A stretch of DNA of 64,000 nt. It comes from Gallibacterium genomosp. 3. Its GTDB lineage: Bacteria > Pseudomonadota > Gammaproteobacteria > Enterobacterales > Pasteurellaceae. The notes under the pieces were generated by a model. It was not told the origin of the DNA, searched no databases, and saw only the letters and a program-made list of their open reading frames with translations. A program made the translations under genes and the position numbers. This document shows positions 20,440-28,959 of the stretch, in pieces. Every line of letters starts with the position of its first letter. The stretch's first letter is position 1. The stretch covers positions 1-64,000 of the forward strand of contig NZ_JTJR01000010.1 of NCBI RefSeq assembly GCF_001678475.1, given 5' to 3'.

Positions 20440-21126
20440 ATGCATCATGGTTCATCAATAATTGACAACCTTGCTACTGAAAATAAACAAACTTCGGTTT
20501 GGAAAACATTATTTTGGCAAGGCGTATGGAAAAATAACTCCACATTAGTTCAACTGTTAGGATTATGCCCTTTGTTGGCAGTATCCAATACTGTTGCTAA
20601 TGCGTTAGGATTAGGTCTTGCGACTATGTTAGTACTTATTTGCACTAATAGCGTGGTTTCACTTTGTCGTCATCTCATTCCCAAAGCTATTCGTATTCCT
20701 ATTTATGTGATGATCATTGCCTCAACCGTAACGATCGTACAATTAATTATGAATGCTTATACCTATTCACTTTATCAATCATTAGGGATTTTCATTCCTT
20801 TGATCGTGACTAACTGTATTGTCATTGGGCGTGCTGAGGCTTACGCATCTAAAAACCCTGTATTACATTCAATGTTTGATGGTTTTTCTATGGGTTTAGG
20901 AATGACTTTCAGCTTAGTTGCTCTAGGCGCATTACGTGAAGCCATTGGTAACGGCACACTCTTTAGTGGTATGGAAAACTTATTTGGTGAATCAGCAAAA
21001 GCACTGAAAATTACTCTATTTCATACCGATAGCCATTTTCTATTAGCCATTCTCCCACCAGGTGCATTCCTAGGATTAGGCGTATTACTTGCAATTAAAA
21101 ATATCATTGATCGGAAAAAATCATGA
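20440..21126 (+). CDS. rnfE: Rnf complex membrane subunit RnfE
   Basis: A 228-residue six-helix membrane protein homologous to RnfE/NqrD, with [20 protein letters not shown] containing the conserved membrane cysteine paired with that of RnfA. An in-frame ATG at 20389 lies inside rnfG; the start at 20440 lies 13 bases after the rnfG stop and gives a family-length protein. The stop overlaps the nth ATG by 4 bases, so nth is translated with the operon, the same linkage as rsxE-nth in E. coli. Confidence 0.92.
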   Translation: MHHGSSIIDNLATENKQTSVWKTLFWQGVWKNNSTLVQLLGLCPLLAVSNTVANALGLGLATMLVLICTNSVVSLCRHLIPKAIRIPIYVMIIASTVTIVQLIMNAYTYSLYQSLGIFIPLIVTNCIVIGRAEAYASKNPVLHSMFDGFSMGLGMTFSLVALGALREAIGNGTLFSGMENLFGESAKALKITLFHTDSHFLLAILPPGAFLGLGVLLAIKNIIDRKKS

Positions 21127-21758
21127 ATCAGCAAAAAAGAATTGAGATCTTAACTCGATTACGTGCAGCAAATCCTCACCCAACTACCGAGTTACAATAT
21201 AGCTCGCCTTTTGAATTACTAATTGCAGTAATTTTATCTGCTCAAGCCACTGATGTTGGCGTCAATAAAGCAACAGCAAAACTCTTCCCGGTTGCTAATA
21301 CGCCACAAGCTATACTTGATCTTGGTCTAGAGGGCTTAAAAAGTTATATCAAAACGATCGGCTTATATAATAGTAAAGCCGAAAATATTATGAAAACCTG
21401 CCGTGATCTAGTCGAAAAACATCAAGGTCAAGTGCCCGAATCAAGAGAAGCATTAGAAGCCCTTGCTGGTGTTGGTCGCAAAACCGCTAATGTCGTTCTT
21501 AATACTGCATTTGGTTGGCCAACTATTGCTGTTGATACCCATATTTTTCGTGTATCTAACCGTACTGGTTTTGCTCCCGGCAAAGATGTTATCGCCGTAG
21601 AGAAAAAATTACTCAAAGTTGTGCCAGATGAATTTAAAGTAGATGTTCATCATTGGCTTATTTTGCATGGACGCTATACCTGTGTCGCACGTAAGCCTCG
21701 CTGCGGAGCTTGTCTAATTGAAGATCTCTGCGAATTTAAACAAAAAACAGAATATTAA
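21123..21758 (+). CDS. nth: Endonuclease III Nth (DNA glycosylase/AP lyase)
   Basis: A 211-residue base-excision repair enzyme that removes oxidised pyrimidines and cuts the abasic site. The helix-hairpin-helix [12 protein letters not shown] carries the catalytic lysine, [10 protein letters not shown] carries the catalytic aspartate (about residue 138), and the carboxyl-terminal 4Fe-4S loop is [17 protein letters not shown]. It is the last gene of the rnf operon. Confidence 0.96.
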   Translation: MNQQKRIEILTRLRAANPHPTTELQYSSPFELLIAVILSAQATDVGVNKATAKLFPVANTPQAILDLGLEGLKSYIKTIGLYNSKAENIMKTCRDLVEKHQGQVPESREALEALAGVGRKTANVVLNTAFGWPTIAVDTHIFRVSNRTGFAPGKDVIAVEKKLLKVVPDEFKVDVHHWLILHGRYTCVARKPRCGACLIEDLCEFKQKTEY

Positions 21759-21771
21759 TGAGAGGAATAAA

Positions 21772-23136
21772 ATGACAAGCTCAACTGAAAGACAAACTTG
21801 GTCTAGCCGACTGACTTACGTGCTTACTGTTGCTGGGGCAACAGTAGGTTTTGGTGCTACTTGGCGTTTCCCTTATTTAGTAGGCGAAAATGGCGGTGGT
21901 GCTTATGTGTTTTTATTTTGTATTGCGATGCTGTTAATTGGGATTCCAATGATTCTTGTAGAGAATGTTATTGGACGGCGTATTCGTGTTAATGCTATCG
22001 ATTCTTTTAGTGGAAAAATTCAAAATAAACCTATTCCAAGATATTGGAAACTGGTTGGTTATCTCAGTATCTTAGGGGCATTTTGTATTATGGCCTATTA
22101 TATGGTGCTAGGTGGTTGGGTGATTAACTACATTGTGAGCTTATTCAGTGGCAGCCTTGAAATTAGTCAACCTATTACAGCAGAGGTCACTAAAAACTTT
22201 TTCCAAACTACGGTGATGGATGATCCTATCTCGATCAGTTTTTATACCTTTTTATTTGTCTTGGTCAATTACATTATCCTCGTTAAAGGGGTCATTGATG
22301 GGATTGAGAAATCCGTTAAGTATTTGATGCCATTGTTATTTATTTTTCTTATCTGTATGGTTGTGCGTAATATTACACTCCCAGGCGCTTGGGAAGGAAT
22401 TGTGTTCTACCTCAAACCTGATTTTTCTAAAATTACGCCACAACTCTTTGTCTTTGTATTAGGGCAAGTTTTCTTTGCATTAAGCCTTGGTTTTGGCGTT
22501 ATTGTTACCCTCTCTAGTTATCTCAAGAAAGGCGAAAACCTCGTACAAACTGCGGTCATCACTGGCTTTGTGAATACGATTATTGCTGTGCTTGCAGGAT
22601 TTATGATCTTTCCATCTCTCTTTACATTCGGTATTGCGCCAAATTCTGGACCAACCTTAGTATTCCAAAGCTTACCGATTGTTTTTTCTCATATGTGGGC
22701 AGGAAAATTTTTCGCTATCATTTTCTTTAGTTTATTGCTGATTGCAGCTCTGACAACTTCACTCACTATTTATGAAGTGATCATTACTGCTATCCAAGAA
22801 AAAACGAAGATCAATCGTCGCCTGGCAATTCTCATTGTATTGGGCGTGATCTTTATTCTTGGTAATGTGCCATCTATTCTAAGTTATGGTCCATGGCATG
22901 ATATTCAGATCATTGGCAAAAATATTTTTGATGCTTTTGATTTTGTTAGTGGCAATATTCTGTTTATGCTTACTGCGCTATTCTGTGCCATTTTTGTTGG
23001 CTATGTGATGAAAGATGAAGCAAAACAAGAATTACGTTTAGGTGAAAATTCAAAATTAGCTGGATGGTGGTTTAACTATGTGAAATATGTAGTGCCACTC
23101 GTTATTATTGTAATTTTTATTAGTAATTTACTTTAA
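21772..23136 (+). CDS. Sodium-dependent transporter of the NSS (SLC6/LeuT-like) family
   Basis: A 454-residue protein with about 11-12 hydrophobic helices. The first-helix signature reads VGFGATWRFPYL, followed by ENGGGAY, and helix 6 reads FFALSLGFG. The ATG at 21772 follows GAGAGGAAT; an earlier in-frame ATG lies inside nth. NSS proteins take up amino acids or amines with sodium. Here the asparagine usually in GLGN-x-WRFP is alanine (residue 29), and the helix 6 position matching LeuT Thr254 is also alanine, while helix 8 ALTTS is kept. The substrate is unknown. It starts 13 bases after nth, so it may be read from the rnf transcript. A hairpin terminator follows. Confidence 0.88.
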   Translation: MTSSTERQTWSSRLTYVLTVAGATVGFGATWRFPYLVGENGGGAYVFLFCIAMLLIGIPMILVENVIGRRIRVNAIDSFSGKIQNKPIPRYWKLVGYLSILGAFCIMAYYMVLGGWVINYIVSLFSGSLEISQPITAEVTKNFFQTTVMDDPISISFYTFLFVLVNYIILVKGVIDGIEKSVKYLMPLLFIFLICMVVRNITLPGAWEGIVFYLKPDFSKITPQLFVFVLGQVFFALSLGFGVIVTLSSYLKKGENLVQTAVITGFVNTIIAVLAGFMIFPSLFTFGIAPNSGPTLVFQSLPIVFSHMWAGKFFAIIFFSLLLIAALTTSLTIYEVIITAIQEKTKINRRLAILIVLGVIFILGNVPSILSYGPWHDIQIIGKNIFDAFDFVSGNILFMLTALFCAIFVGYVMKDEAKQELRLGENSKLAGWWFNYVKYVVPLVIIVIFISNLL

Positions 23137-23140
23137 GTTT

Positions 23141-23169
23141 TGCTGGCGTATCTCTAAGGTGCGCCAGCA
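23141..23169 (+). terminator. Terminator after the NSS transporter gene
   Basis: Inverted repeat TGCTGGCG / CGCCAGCA with a 13-base loop, 4 bases after the stop codon, followed by TTTGTATGTTT. It probably ends the rnf-nth-transporter transcript. Confidence 0.7.
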
Positions 23170-23226
23170 TTTGTATGTTTGATGGCACAATCTATTTCAT
23201 AATTATTTAGATATTTTTCTCTAATT

Positions 23227-23466
23227 ACGATTTAGGTTTCGCCCTAAAGGGCGACTTCATTTTCTTTACTCGTGTAAAGAAACGAAGCAAAAGAAACACG
23301 CCCTCGCACACTTGCTACTCCTTATTCCAATAAGATTTTCCGGACGGCAAAAAACAGAGGTTTTTCTCACTCCGTTCAAAAAATGATCACTTTTTTTGCC
23401 TGAAAATCTTATTCCTATTCGGGCAAGTGTAAGAGGGAACCCACTAAAGTATTTATTAAGATTCCT
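23227..23466. repeat. Stem-loop repeat family 2, complete copy
   Basis: Contains a short palindrome CGCCCTAAAGGGCG at about 23236, then a long imperfect palindrome. The left arm at 23301-23340 (CCCTCGCACACTTGC ... ATAAGATTTTC) pairs with the right arm at 23402-23437 (GAAAATCTTAT ... AGTGTAAGAGGG). The inner parts GGCAAAAAA (from 23346) and TTTTTTTGCC (23391-23400) continue the pairing. The right arm and flank recur at positions 1-66. No protein is supported. It looks like a non-autonomous intergenic repeat able to fold into a large RNA or DNA hairpin. Confidence 0.75.
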
Positions 23467-23471
23467 AATAA

Positions 23472-23670
23472 AACTTATATTTCGCAGTTTTTAATTATCA
23501 TAGATATCGTAATAAAGTAGCTAGAACTTCAATCGAAGCGCTTGTCTGTGTATTAGGTTGGTGTCTTGGTGGTGTGGTAGGTATTGGTACTTTAGCTTTT
23601 GCCTTCGGCATTGGTTGGATTTTACAATTCACTCTAGTGAAAGTTATTCAACCGCTGATTAAAAAGTAAC
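23472..23670 (+). pseudogene. 3' remnant of a YczE/YitT-like membrane protein gene
   Basis: Translating from 23472 gives a short run with RTSIEALVCVLGWCLGGVVG, then IGTLAFAFGIGWILQF, which resembles the last helices and the glycine-rich VGIGT motif of YczE-type membrane proteins. No start codon or upstream part exists: a stop lies just before and the stem-loop repeat occupies that place. After GTG the sequence has AAAA; with one A fewer the frame would continue as VKVIQPLIKK and stop at 23670, whereas the actual frame stops at 23663. It is therefore a truncated and probably frameshifted relic. Family assignment is from remembered motifs and is moderate. Confidence 0.55.
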
Positions 23671-23685
23671 AAGATAATCGTATTT

Positions 23686-23726
23686 TAGGTTTCGCCTCAG
23701 GTAAATTTTTCTGGACGAAACCTAAC
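23686..23726 (-). terminator. Hairpin after ychF
   Basis: Perfect 10-base inverted repeat TTAGGTTTCG / CGAAACCTAA with a 21-base loop, 24 bases past the ychF stop on the minus strand. The TTAGGTTTCGCC arm also occurs at about 23231 at the start of the family 2 repeat, so this may be part of the same repeat. Confidence 0.5.
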
Positions 23727-23750
23727 AATAATTAACGAAAAAAGCAGTGG

Positions 23751-24842
23751 TTACACATTAAATCTAAAGTGCATCACATCACCATCTTGCACGATATATT
23801 CTTTTCCTTCTAAACGCCATTTACCCGCTTCTTTCGCACCATTCTCACCGCCAAATTGAACAAAGTCCTCATAGCCAATCACTTCTGCACGAATAAACCC
23901 TTTTTCAAAGTCAGTGTGAATTACAGAAGCTGCTTTTGGTGCAGTCGCACCAACTGGAATTGTCCAAGCACGAACTTCTTTGACACCAGCGGTAAAATAA
24001 GTTTGTAAATTTAATAACTTATATCCCGCACGAATCACACGATTTAATCCTGGCTCGTCTAAACCAAGCTCTTGCAAAAACTCAAGTTTCTCTTCGTCTT
24101 CAAGTTCAGCGATTTCAGCCTCAATTGCAGCACAAACTGGTACCACTACCGCACCTTCTTTTTCAGCAATCTCACGTACCCGGTCTAGATAAGGATTATT
24201 TTCAAAACCATCTTCATTCACATTCGCAATATACATAGTTGGTTTTAATGTTAAGAAGTTATAGCTCTTAATTGCTTGTAATTCTTCTTTATCTAATCCA
24301 ATTGAACGAATCATCCCTGCATTTTCAAGCACGGGTAAGCATTTTTCCATAATCGACAATTCAAATTTTGCCTCTTTATCGCCACCTTTCGCACGTTTTT
24401 GTAAACGTTGAATTGCTTTTTCACAACTTTCTAAGTCCGCTAAGGCTAACTCTGTATTGATGACTTCAATATCATCAGCAGGATCAATTTTGCCAGCCAC
24501 GTGTACAATATCATCATTTTCAAAACAGCGTACTACATGACCGATGGCATCTGTTTCACGAATATTCGCAAGGAATTTATTACCTAAACCTTCACCATTT
24601 GATGCCCCTTTCACTAACCCAGCAATATCTACAAACTCCATAGTTGTTGGTAATACACGTTGTGGATTAACAATTTTTGCTAATTCATCTAAACGGTTAT
24701 CCGGCATTGGTACAACCCCAGTATTTGGTTCAATTGTACAAAATGGATAGTTTGCAGCTTCAATACCTGCTTTAGTTAATGCATTAAACAGTGTTGATTT
24801 ACCCACATTCGGTAAACCAACGATCCCACATTTAAATCCCAT
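23751..24842 (-). CDS. ychF: Redox-regulated ATPase YchF (OLA1/Obg family)
   Basis: A 363-residue P-loop protein of the Obg-like group. The G1 motif [14 protein letters not shown] is at about residues 8-21, G3 is in [13 protein letters not shown], and the G4 position reads NVNED instead of NKxD, which explains the preference for ATP over GTP in this family. The carboxyl end is a TGS domain ([11 protein letters not shown] to MHFRFNV). It associates with ribosomes and affects stress responses; its exact role is unsettled. It lies 19 bases after pth, forming the conserved pth-ychF pair. Confidence 0.95.
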   Translation of the reverse strand: MGFKCGIVGLPNVGKSTLFNALTKAGIEAANYPFCTIEPNTGVVPMPDNRLDELAKIVNPQRVLPTTMEFVDIAGLVKGASNGEGLGNKFLANIRETDAIGHVVRCFENDDIVHVAGKIDPADDIEVINTELALADLESCEKAIQRLQKRAKGGDKEAKFELSIMEKCLPVLENAGMIRSIGLDKEELQAIKSYNFLTLKPTMYIANVNEDGFENNPYLDRVREIAEKEGAVVVPVCAAIEAEIAELEDEEKLEFLQELGLDEPGLNRVIRAGYKLLNLQTYFTAGVKEVRAWTIPVGATAPKAASVIHTDFEKGFIRAEVIGYEDFVQFGGENGAKEAGKWRLEGKEYIVQDGDVMHFRFNV

Positions 24843-24861
24843 AAATTATCCTTTCTATAAA

Positions 24862-25446
24862 TTAAGCTCGGAATCCATTTAAGCGATTCATCGCCTTATC
24901 AATTCCATCTTTAATTAAAATTTCGATACAACTTTCGGCTTCATCTAACGCTTTATCAATCAAAGTTTGATCTTGCGGAGATGGTTTACTTAACACATAA
25001 CTTGCGACTAAATTCTTATCACCAGGATGCCCAATACCAACCCGTAAACGATAAAAATTTTTGCTATTGGCAAGCTGTGCAATAATATCTTTCAGACCAT
25101 TATGCCCGCCGTGACCACCACTAAGTTTTAACTTCACACTACCGGGTGGTAGATCTAATTCATCATGAATAACTAAAATTTCTTCTGGCAAAATCCGATA
25201 GAAACTTGCCAATGCACCAACTGACTTACCACTTAAATTCATAAATGTCGTTGGTATTAACAAGCGTACATCTTGCCCAGAAATTGTTGCTATTGCGGTT
25301 TTGCCAAAGAATTTATTTTCATCTTTCAATGTTAAGTTAAAACGGCGAGTGATCCGCTCAATTAGCCATTCTCCAGCATTATGGCGTGTATCAGCATATT
25401 TACTGCCTGGATTGCCTAATCCTACAATCAATTTTATTTTTGCCAC
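24862..25446 (-). CDS. pth: Peptidyl-tRNA hydrolase Pth
   Basis: A 194-residue enzyme that recycles tRNA from peptidyl-tRNA dropped off ribosomes. The active-site region [17 protein letters not shown] has the catalytic histidine at about residue 22. Further family segments are [21 protein letters not shown] and [12 protein letters not shown]. It is the upstream gene of pth-ychF. Confidence 0.95.
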   Translation of the reverse strand: MAKIKLIVGLGNPGSKYADTRHNAGEWLIERITRRFNLTLKDENKFFGKTAIATISGQDVRLLIPTTFMNLSGKSVGALASFYRILPEEILVIHDELDLPPGSVKLKLSGGHGGHNGLKDIIAQLANSKNFYRLRVGIGHPGDKNLVASYVLSKPSPQDQTLIDKALDEAESCIEILIKDGIDKAMNRLNGFRA

Positions 25447-25586
25447 AATTTATTACCCTGTCGCTAAAAACGGCTTGCTATTGTATGCAAAAAACCCTGT
25501 TTCTACAATCGCCAAATATTTTTATATCACTTACCCCACTTACTCTACATTAGTCTTCACAAAATATTCCTTTTCTATAAAAAAAC

Positions 25587-25623
25587 TGTTATCTTATTGA
25601 GAACATTTCTCAATAAGATAACA
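25587..25623. promoter_or_regulatory. Perfect 16-bp inverted repeat directly before ybaN
   Basis: TGTTATCTTATTGAGA at 25587-25602 is exactly mirrored by TCTCAATAAGATAACA at 25608-25623 with a 5-base loop. The right arm ends 3 bases before the ybaN ATG, so it contains the ribosome-binding region (AAGATAAC). It could be an operator for a dimeric repressor or an mRNA hairpin hiding the start. The core TGAGAAC-A-TTTCTCA matches the Fur 7-1-7 consensus TGATAAT-N-ATTATCA at 10 of 14 positions. Confidence 0.75.
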
Positions 25624-25626
25624 ACA

Positions 25627-26004
25627 ATGATACGCTACATTTATATTTTTCTTGGTTTTCTCTGTCTAGGACTTGGTATTTTAGGCGCTTTTCTACCCGT
25701 ATTACCAACCACACCATTTCTACTTTGCACTCTCTTTTTCTTTGGTAAAAGTTCATCTCGTTTAGAAAGTTGGTTTAAACAAACAACTATCTATCATAAA
25801 TATCTAAAAACCTTTAATGAACAACGTGCTTTAACCAAAAAAGCAAAATTTTCTATTTTATCTATCTCTACTCTAATGATGGCACTGTCATTTTATGCAA
25901 TCCCGAATATTTTCGGTAAAATTGCTATTTTGCTCTTGTTACTCGTCCAATATTGGTTCTTTTTCTTTTGGATTAAAACTATCCAATATACTCATAATGA
26001 CTAA
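25627..26004 (+). CDS. ybaN: YbaN family inner-membrane protein (DUF454)
   Basis: A 125-residue small membrane protein with helices at about 5-25 and a pair near 75-115. The DUF454 signature GILGAFLPVLPTTPFLLCTLFFF is followed by FFGKSSSRLESWF and the YHKYLKTF segment. Function is unknown. The ATG at 25627 was chosen over one 10 codons earlier (25597), which would fall inside the inverted repeat. It is divergent from pth and convergent with the Dcu transporter. The palindrome at its start suggests tight control. Confidence 0.85.
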   Translation: MIRYIYIFLGFLCLGLGILGAFLPVLPTTPFLLCTLFFFGKSSSRLESWFKQTTIYHKYLKTFNEQRALTKKAKFSILSISTLMMALSFYAIPNIFGKIAILLLLLVQYWFFFFWIKTIQYTHND

Positions 26005-26021
26005 AACTTTCTTCCAATAAC

Positions 26022-26057
26022 ATAAATCCATCTTACTATTAAGAAAGATGGATTTAT
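26022..26057. terminator. Bidirectional terminator between ybaN and dcuB
   Basis: Perfect 13-base inverted repeat ATAAATCCATCTT / AAGATGGATTTAT with a 10-base loop, followed on the plus strand by TGTTTTA. It lies between the convergent ends of ybaN and dcuB. Confidence 0.75.
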
Positions 26058-26083
26058 TGTTTTATATTAGAAATTAAGCCTTA

Positions 26084-27397
26084 CTAAATAAATAGACCAG
26101 CAAATATAAAGCCAAAAACAAGACTAAAAATTAAACTGAGTAATCCTGGAATCATAAAACTATGATTGAAGATATATTTACCAATACGAGTTGTTCCTGT
26201 CGTATCGAAATCAATAGAAGCAATAATTGGACCATAATTAGGAATAAAGAAGTAACCATTTACCGCAACAAAAGTAGCAATAATCACATATGGAGGTAGC
26301 CCTAATGAAATTCCTAATGGCACTAATACGGCAGTTGTGGCACCTTGGCTATTTACCAGAACAGAAAGAGCAAATAATGCTAATGCAAATGTCCATGGTG
26401 CAAATTCAACTAAACCAGATACAGCTTCTTTTACTTCTGTAAGATGTGCTGTTGTTAGTGTATCCCCTAACCATGCAATACCAAAAATAGCGACAATAGC
26501 ACGCATACCAGCATGGAAAACAGATCCTTGAGTAATCTTATTCCCATCAGGCTTACAAATTAAAATTATTAATGCTCCCATAGTTAACATAATAATTTCT
26601 ATTGTATGAGCCATTCCCATTGCTTTTCCATCAAATTGTGGTCGTAAACCAGGAAACGCCCCCATTAAAACAACTAATAAAGCACCAATAAGAAATAATG
26701 ACACAGAAATTTTTGCCTCTTTAGTGACTTCCATATTTTCTTCAGCAAGAGTCACTACGTTGTTTTCACTATATTCAGGATTCTTTAATAACTCTTGATA
26801 ATGGGGATCATCTTTTAACTCTTTCCCCATTTTATTTACAAATACGCAAGCCAAAGCGATACCTAAAACTGTAGCAGGAATTGTTACACTCAACAAATCT
26901 GTTAAGGTAATACCTTGCGGTTCTAAATAAGCAACACAAGCAACTACTGCTGCTGCAATCGGGCTAGCTACAATTGCAAATTGTGATGCAATAACAGCCA
27001 TGGATAAAGGACGTTCCGGTCTAATTCCATTATGACGACTAACTTCGGCAATAACTGGAAGAACAGAATAAGCTACATGTCCTGTTCCAGCAAAAACCGT
27101 AAATATATATGTCACTGCTGGTGCCATAAAAGTAATATATTTAGGATTTTTACGTAAAATCCGAGTAGCAACTTTTATCATATAATTTAAACCGCCAGCA
27201 GCCTGCATAGCTGCAGCAGCAGAAACTACTGCCATAATCATCAACATTACATCAATTGGTGGACTGGTCGGCTTAAGATCAAAACCAAAAGAGAGAATAG
27301 CTAACCCAACTCCTCCCATAACACCTAAACCAATACCGCCAATACGGGCCCCAATTAAAATACACAATAAGACAAGTGCAAACTGTAATAGAAACAT
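26084..27397 (-). CDS. dcuB: Anaerobic C4-dicarboxylate transporter, Dcu family (DcuB-like)
   Basis: A 437-residue polytopic membrane protein of the DcuA/DcuB family, exchanging fumarate, malate or aspartate for succinate. Family segments include [55 protein letters not shown] and [17 protein letters not shown]. The GTGH and RPERP features favour DcuB over DcuA, though other parts look DcuA-like. The ATG at 27397 follows GGAG and aligns with family starts; an ATG 8 codons earlier has no ribosome-binding site. An FNR-like box upstream fits anaerobic induction. It works naturally with AspA (50.5 kb), which makes fumarate from imported aspartate. Confidence 0.88.
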   Translation of the reverse strand: MFLLQFALVLLCILIGARIGGIGLGVMGGVGLAILSFGFDLKPTSPPIDVMLMIMAVVSAAAAMQAAGGLNYMIKVATRILRKNPKYITFMAPAVTYIFTVFAGTGHVAYSVLPVIAEVSRHNGIRPERPLSMAVIASQFAIVASPIAAAVVACVAYLEPQGITLTDLLSVTIPATVLGIALACVFVNKMGKELKDDPHYQELLKNPEYSENNVVTLAEENMEVTKEAKISVSLFLIGALLVVLMGAFPGLRPQFDGKAMGMAHTIEIIMLTMGALIILICKPDGNKITQGSVFHAGMRAIVAIFGIAWLGDTLTTAHLTEVKEAVSGLVEFAPWTFALALFALSVLVNSQGATTAVLVPLGISLGLPPYVIIATFVAVNGYFFIPNYGPIIASIDFDTTGTTRIGKYIFNHSFMIPGLLSLIFSLVFGFIFAGLFI

Positions 27398-27502
27398 AAT
27401 AACTCCAAGAGTTAACTTCATTATAAATTAATCACAATAAATCCTACTTCTAACTACAAATATAGAAGTGTATTTATTCTATCAAAAATTTTCTCTATAA
27501 GA

Positions 27503-27516
27503 CTGATTATTATCAA
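27503..27516 (-). promoter_or_regulatory. FNR-type box upstream of dcuB
   Basis: CTGAT-TATT-ATCAA matches the FNR consensus TTGAT-N4-ATCAA at 9 of 10 defined positions. A TAGAAT hexamer on the minus strand at 27481-27476 could be the -10 box, placing the FNR site close to position -41, the usual activating position. Not tested. Confidence 0.55.
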
Positions 27517-27686
27517 TTTTTTTAATATAACTACCTACTTGATATCAAATTTAATTTTTATCTCAAATAAAGAATCTATGAAGAAATAATTTGTAATAAT
27601 TTTACAAGCAATAAATAACAAATAAATAAAATCTAATTAATATTTATTATCATTACTTAAACCTTAGTACAGTAAAACACTTTTTT

Positions 27687-27715
27687 TTGACTTATTTCTA
27701 AAAACTTTCTACTAA
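27687..27715 (+). promoter_or_regulatory. Candidate fru operon promoter
   Basis: TTGACT and TACTAA are separated by 17 bases in the AT-rich region ahead of fruB, giving a leader of about 80 bases. The region is so AT-rich that other -10-like hexamers exist (for example TAAAAT near 27755). No clear Cra/FruR operator was seen. The rest of 27398-27800 holds no gene. Confidence 0.35.
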
Positions 27716-27800
27716 AGATAGATTTATTTTTCTTTATAAAATAAATTGGGTTAAAATTAGCCGATTTTTTATTTGACCAACCAAAATCTAAGGAGTCCTC

Positions 27801-28958
27801 GTGTTTAATCTTATCGAAAACGACATCCATCTAGGTGAAAAAGCTGATGATAAACAACAAGCGATTACTGCTGTAGCACAAGCATTCATCAACAAAGGCT
27901 TAGTTGAAGAAGGCTATCTACAAGGTATGCTGGCACGTGAACAACAAACATCCACTTTTTTAGGTAATGGTATCGCTATTCCACACGGAACATTGGATAC
28001 TCGCCACCTAGTAAAACAAACGGGTGTACAAATTTTCCAATTCCCTAACGGGGTCAAATGGAGTGATGACAATATTGCTTATTTGGTGATTGGAATTGCA
28101 GCAAAATCAGATGAACATCTCGCTATCTTACGCCAATTAACCCATCTATTAGGTGATGAAGAGATTGCTGAAAAATTAGCAAAAACCACTGATCCACAAC
28201 AATTCATCTCCCTCTTTAATGGCAATATCGTAGATACTGCGTTCATCTCCTTAGATATTGATACCAGCAGCTTATTGACCTTAACTGCAATTAATGCAGG
28301 CAAATTACAAGAAGCCGCCGCTGTTGATGCACAATTTGTTAGCGAAGTCATTGCATCTGCTGCATTACCATTAGGCAATGGTATCTGGGTAAATGATAGC
28401 GTAGCAGGTAATAGCAAAAATGCTGTGGCAGTTGCTCGTCCAAAACAAGCATTCCAACACAACAATAAACAAATCAATGCGTTGGTGACTGTGGCTAGTA
28501 TCGATCAAAAAGTTGATACCGTATTAGCGAACTTACTCAATCCACAATGCCAACAAGTTTTATTAACTGGAAATGCAGAACAAATTAAAGCCGCTTTACA
28601 AGGTGAACAAGTTACTGTAACTGAAACAGTAGCACCAACAGCTAATCAAGCCGCTCCAGCAGCAGAATCTCATGCAACAGCTGGACAACTAGAAGCTACT
28701 TTTGTGGTTAAAAATGAACACGGTTTACACGCTCGCCCATCTGCTGTATTGATTAACGAAGTGAAAAAATACAAATCAACCATTCAAGTAAAAAATCTCG
28801 ATCGTGATACTGCATTTGTTAATGCAAAAAGTTTAATGAAAGTAGTAGGTTTAGGAACAACTAAGGGTCAACGCCTATGCTTTGTTGCTGAAGGTGAAGA
28901 TGCGGAACAAGCATTGAAAGGAATTGGCGAAGCAATTAACGCTGGCTTAGGAGAATAA
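27801..28958 (+). CDS. fruB: Fructose PTS diphosphoryl transfer protein FruB (EIIA-FPr)
   Basis: A 385-residue fusion. Residues 1-145 form an EIIA-fructose domain with the phosphorylated histidine in GIAIPHGT (about 63). A linker/M domain follows, and a carboxyl HPr-like domain from about residue 298 has the histidine in EHGLHARPSA. It carries phosphate from enzyme I to FruA. The start codon is GTG, set by AGGAG 5 bases upstream. First gene of fruBKA; the stop is 1 base before the fruK ATG. Confidence 0.94.
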   Translation: MFNLIENDIHLGEKADDKQQAITAVAQAFINKGLVEEGYLQGMLAREQQTSTFLGNGIAIPHGTLDTRHLVKQTGVQIFQFPNGVKWSDDNIAYLVIGIAAKSDEHLAILRQLTHLLGDEEIAEKLAKTTDPQQFISLFNGNIVDTAFISLDIDTSSLLTLTAINAGKLQEAAAVDAQFVSEVIASAALPLGNGIWVNDSVAGNSKNAVAVARPKQAFQHNNKQINALVTVASIDQKVDTVLANLLNPQCQQVLLTGNAEQIKAALQGEQVTVTETVAPTANQAAPAAESHATAGQLEATFVVKNEHGLHARPSAVLINEVKKYKSTIQVKNLDRDTAFVNAKSLMKVVGLGTTKGQRLCFVAEGEDAEQALKGIGEAINAGLGE

Positions 28959-28959
28959 T

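Noticed and set aside
27538-27549. TTGATATCAA palindrome near 27540 as an FNR site
   Set aside because: The two half-sites touch without the 4-base spacer FNR needs; the box at 27503-27516 fits properly.
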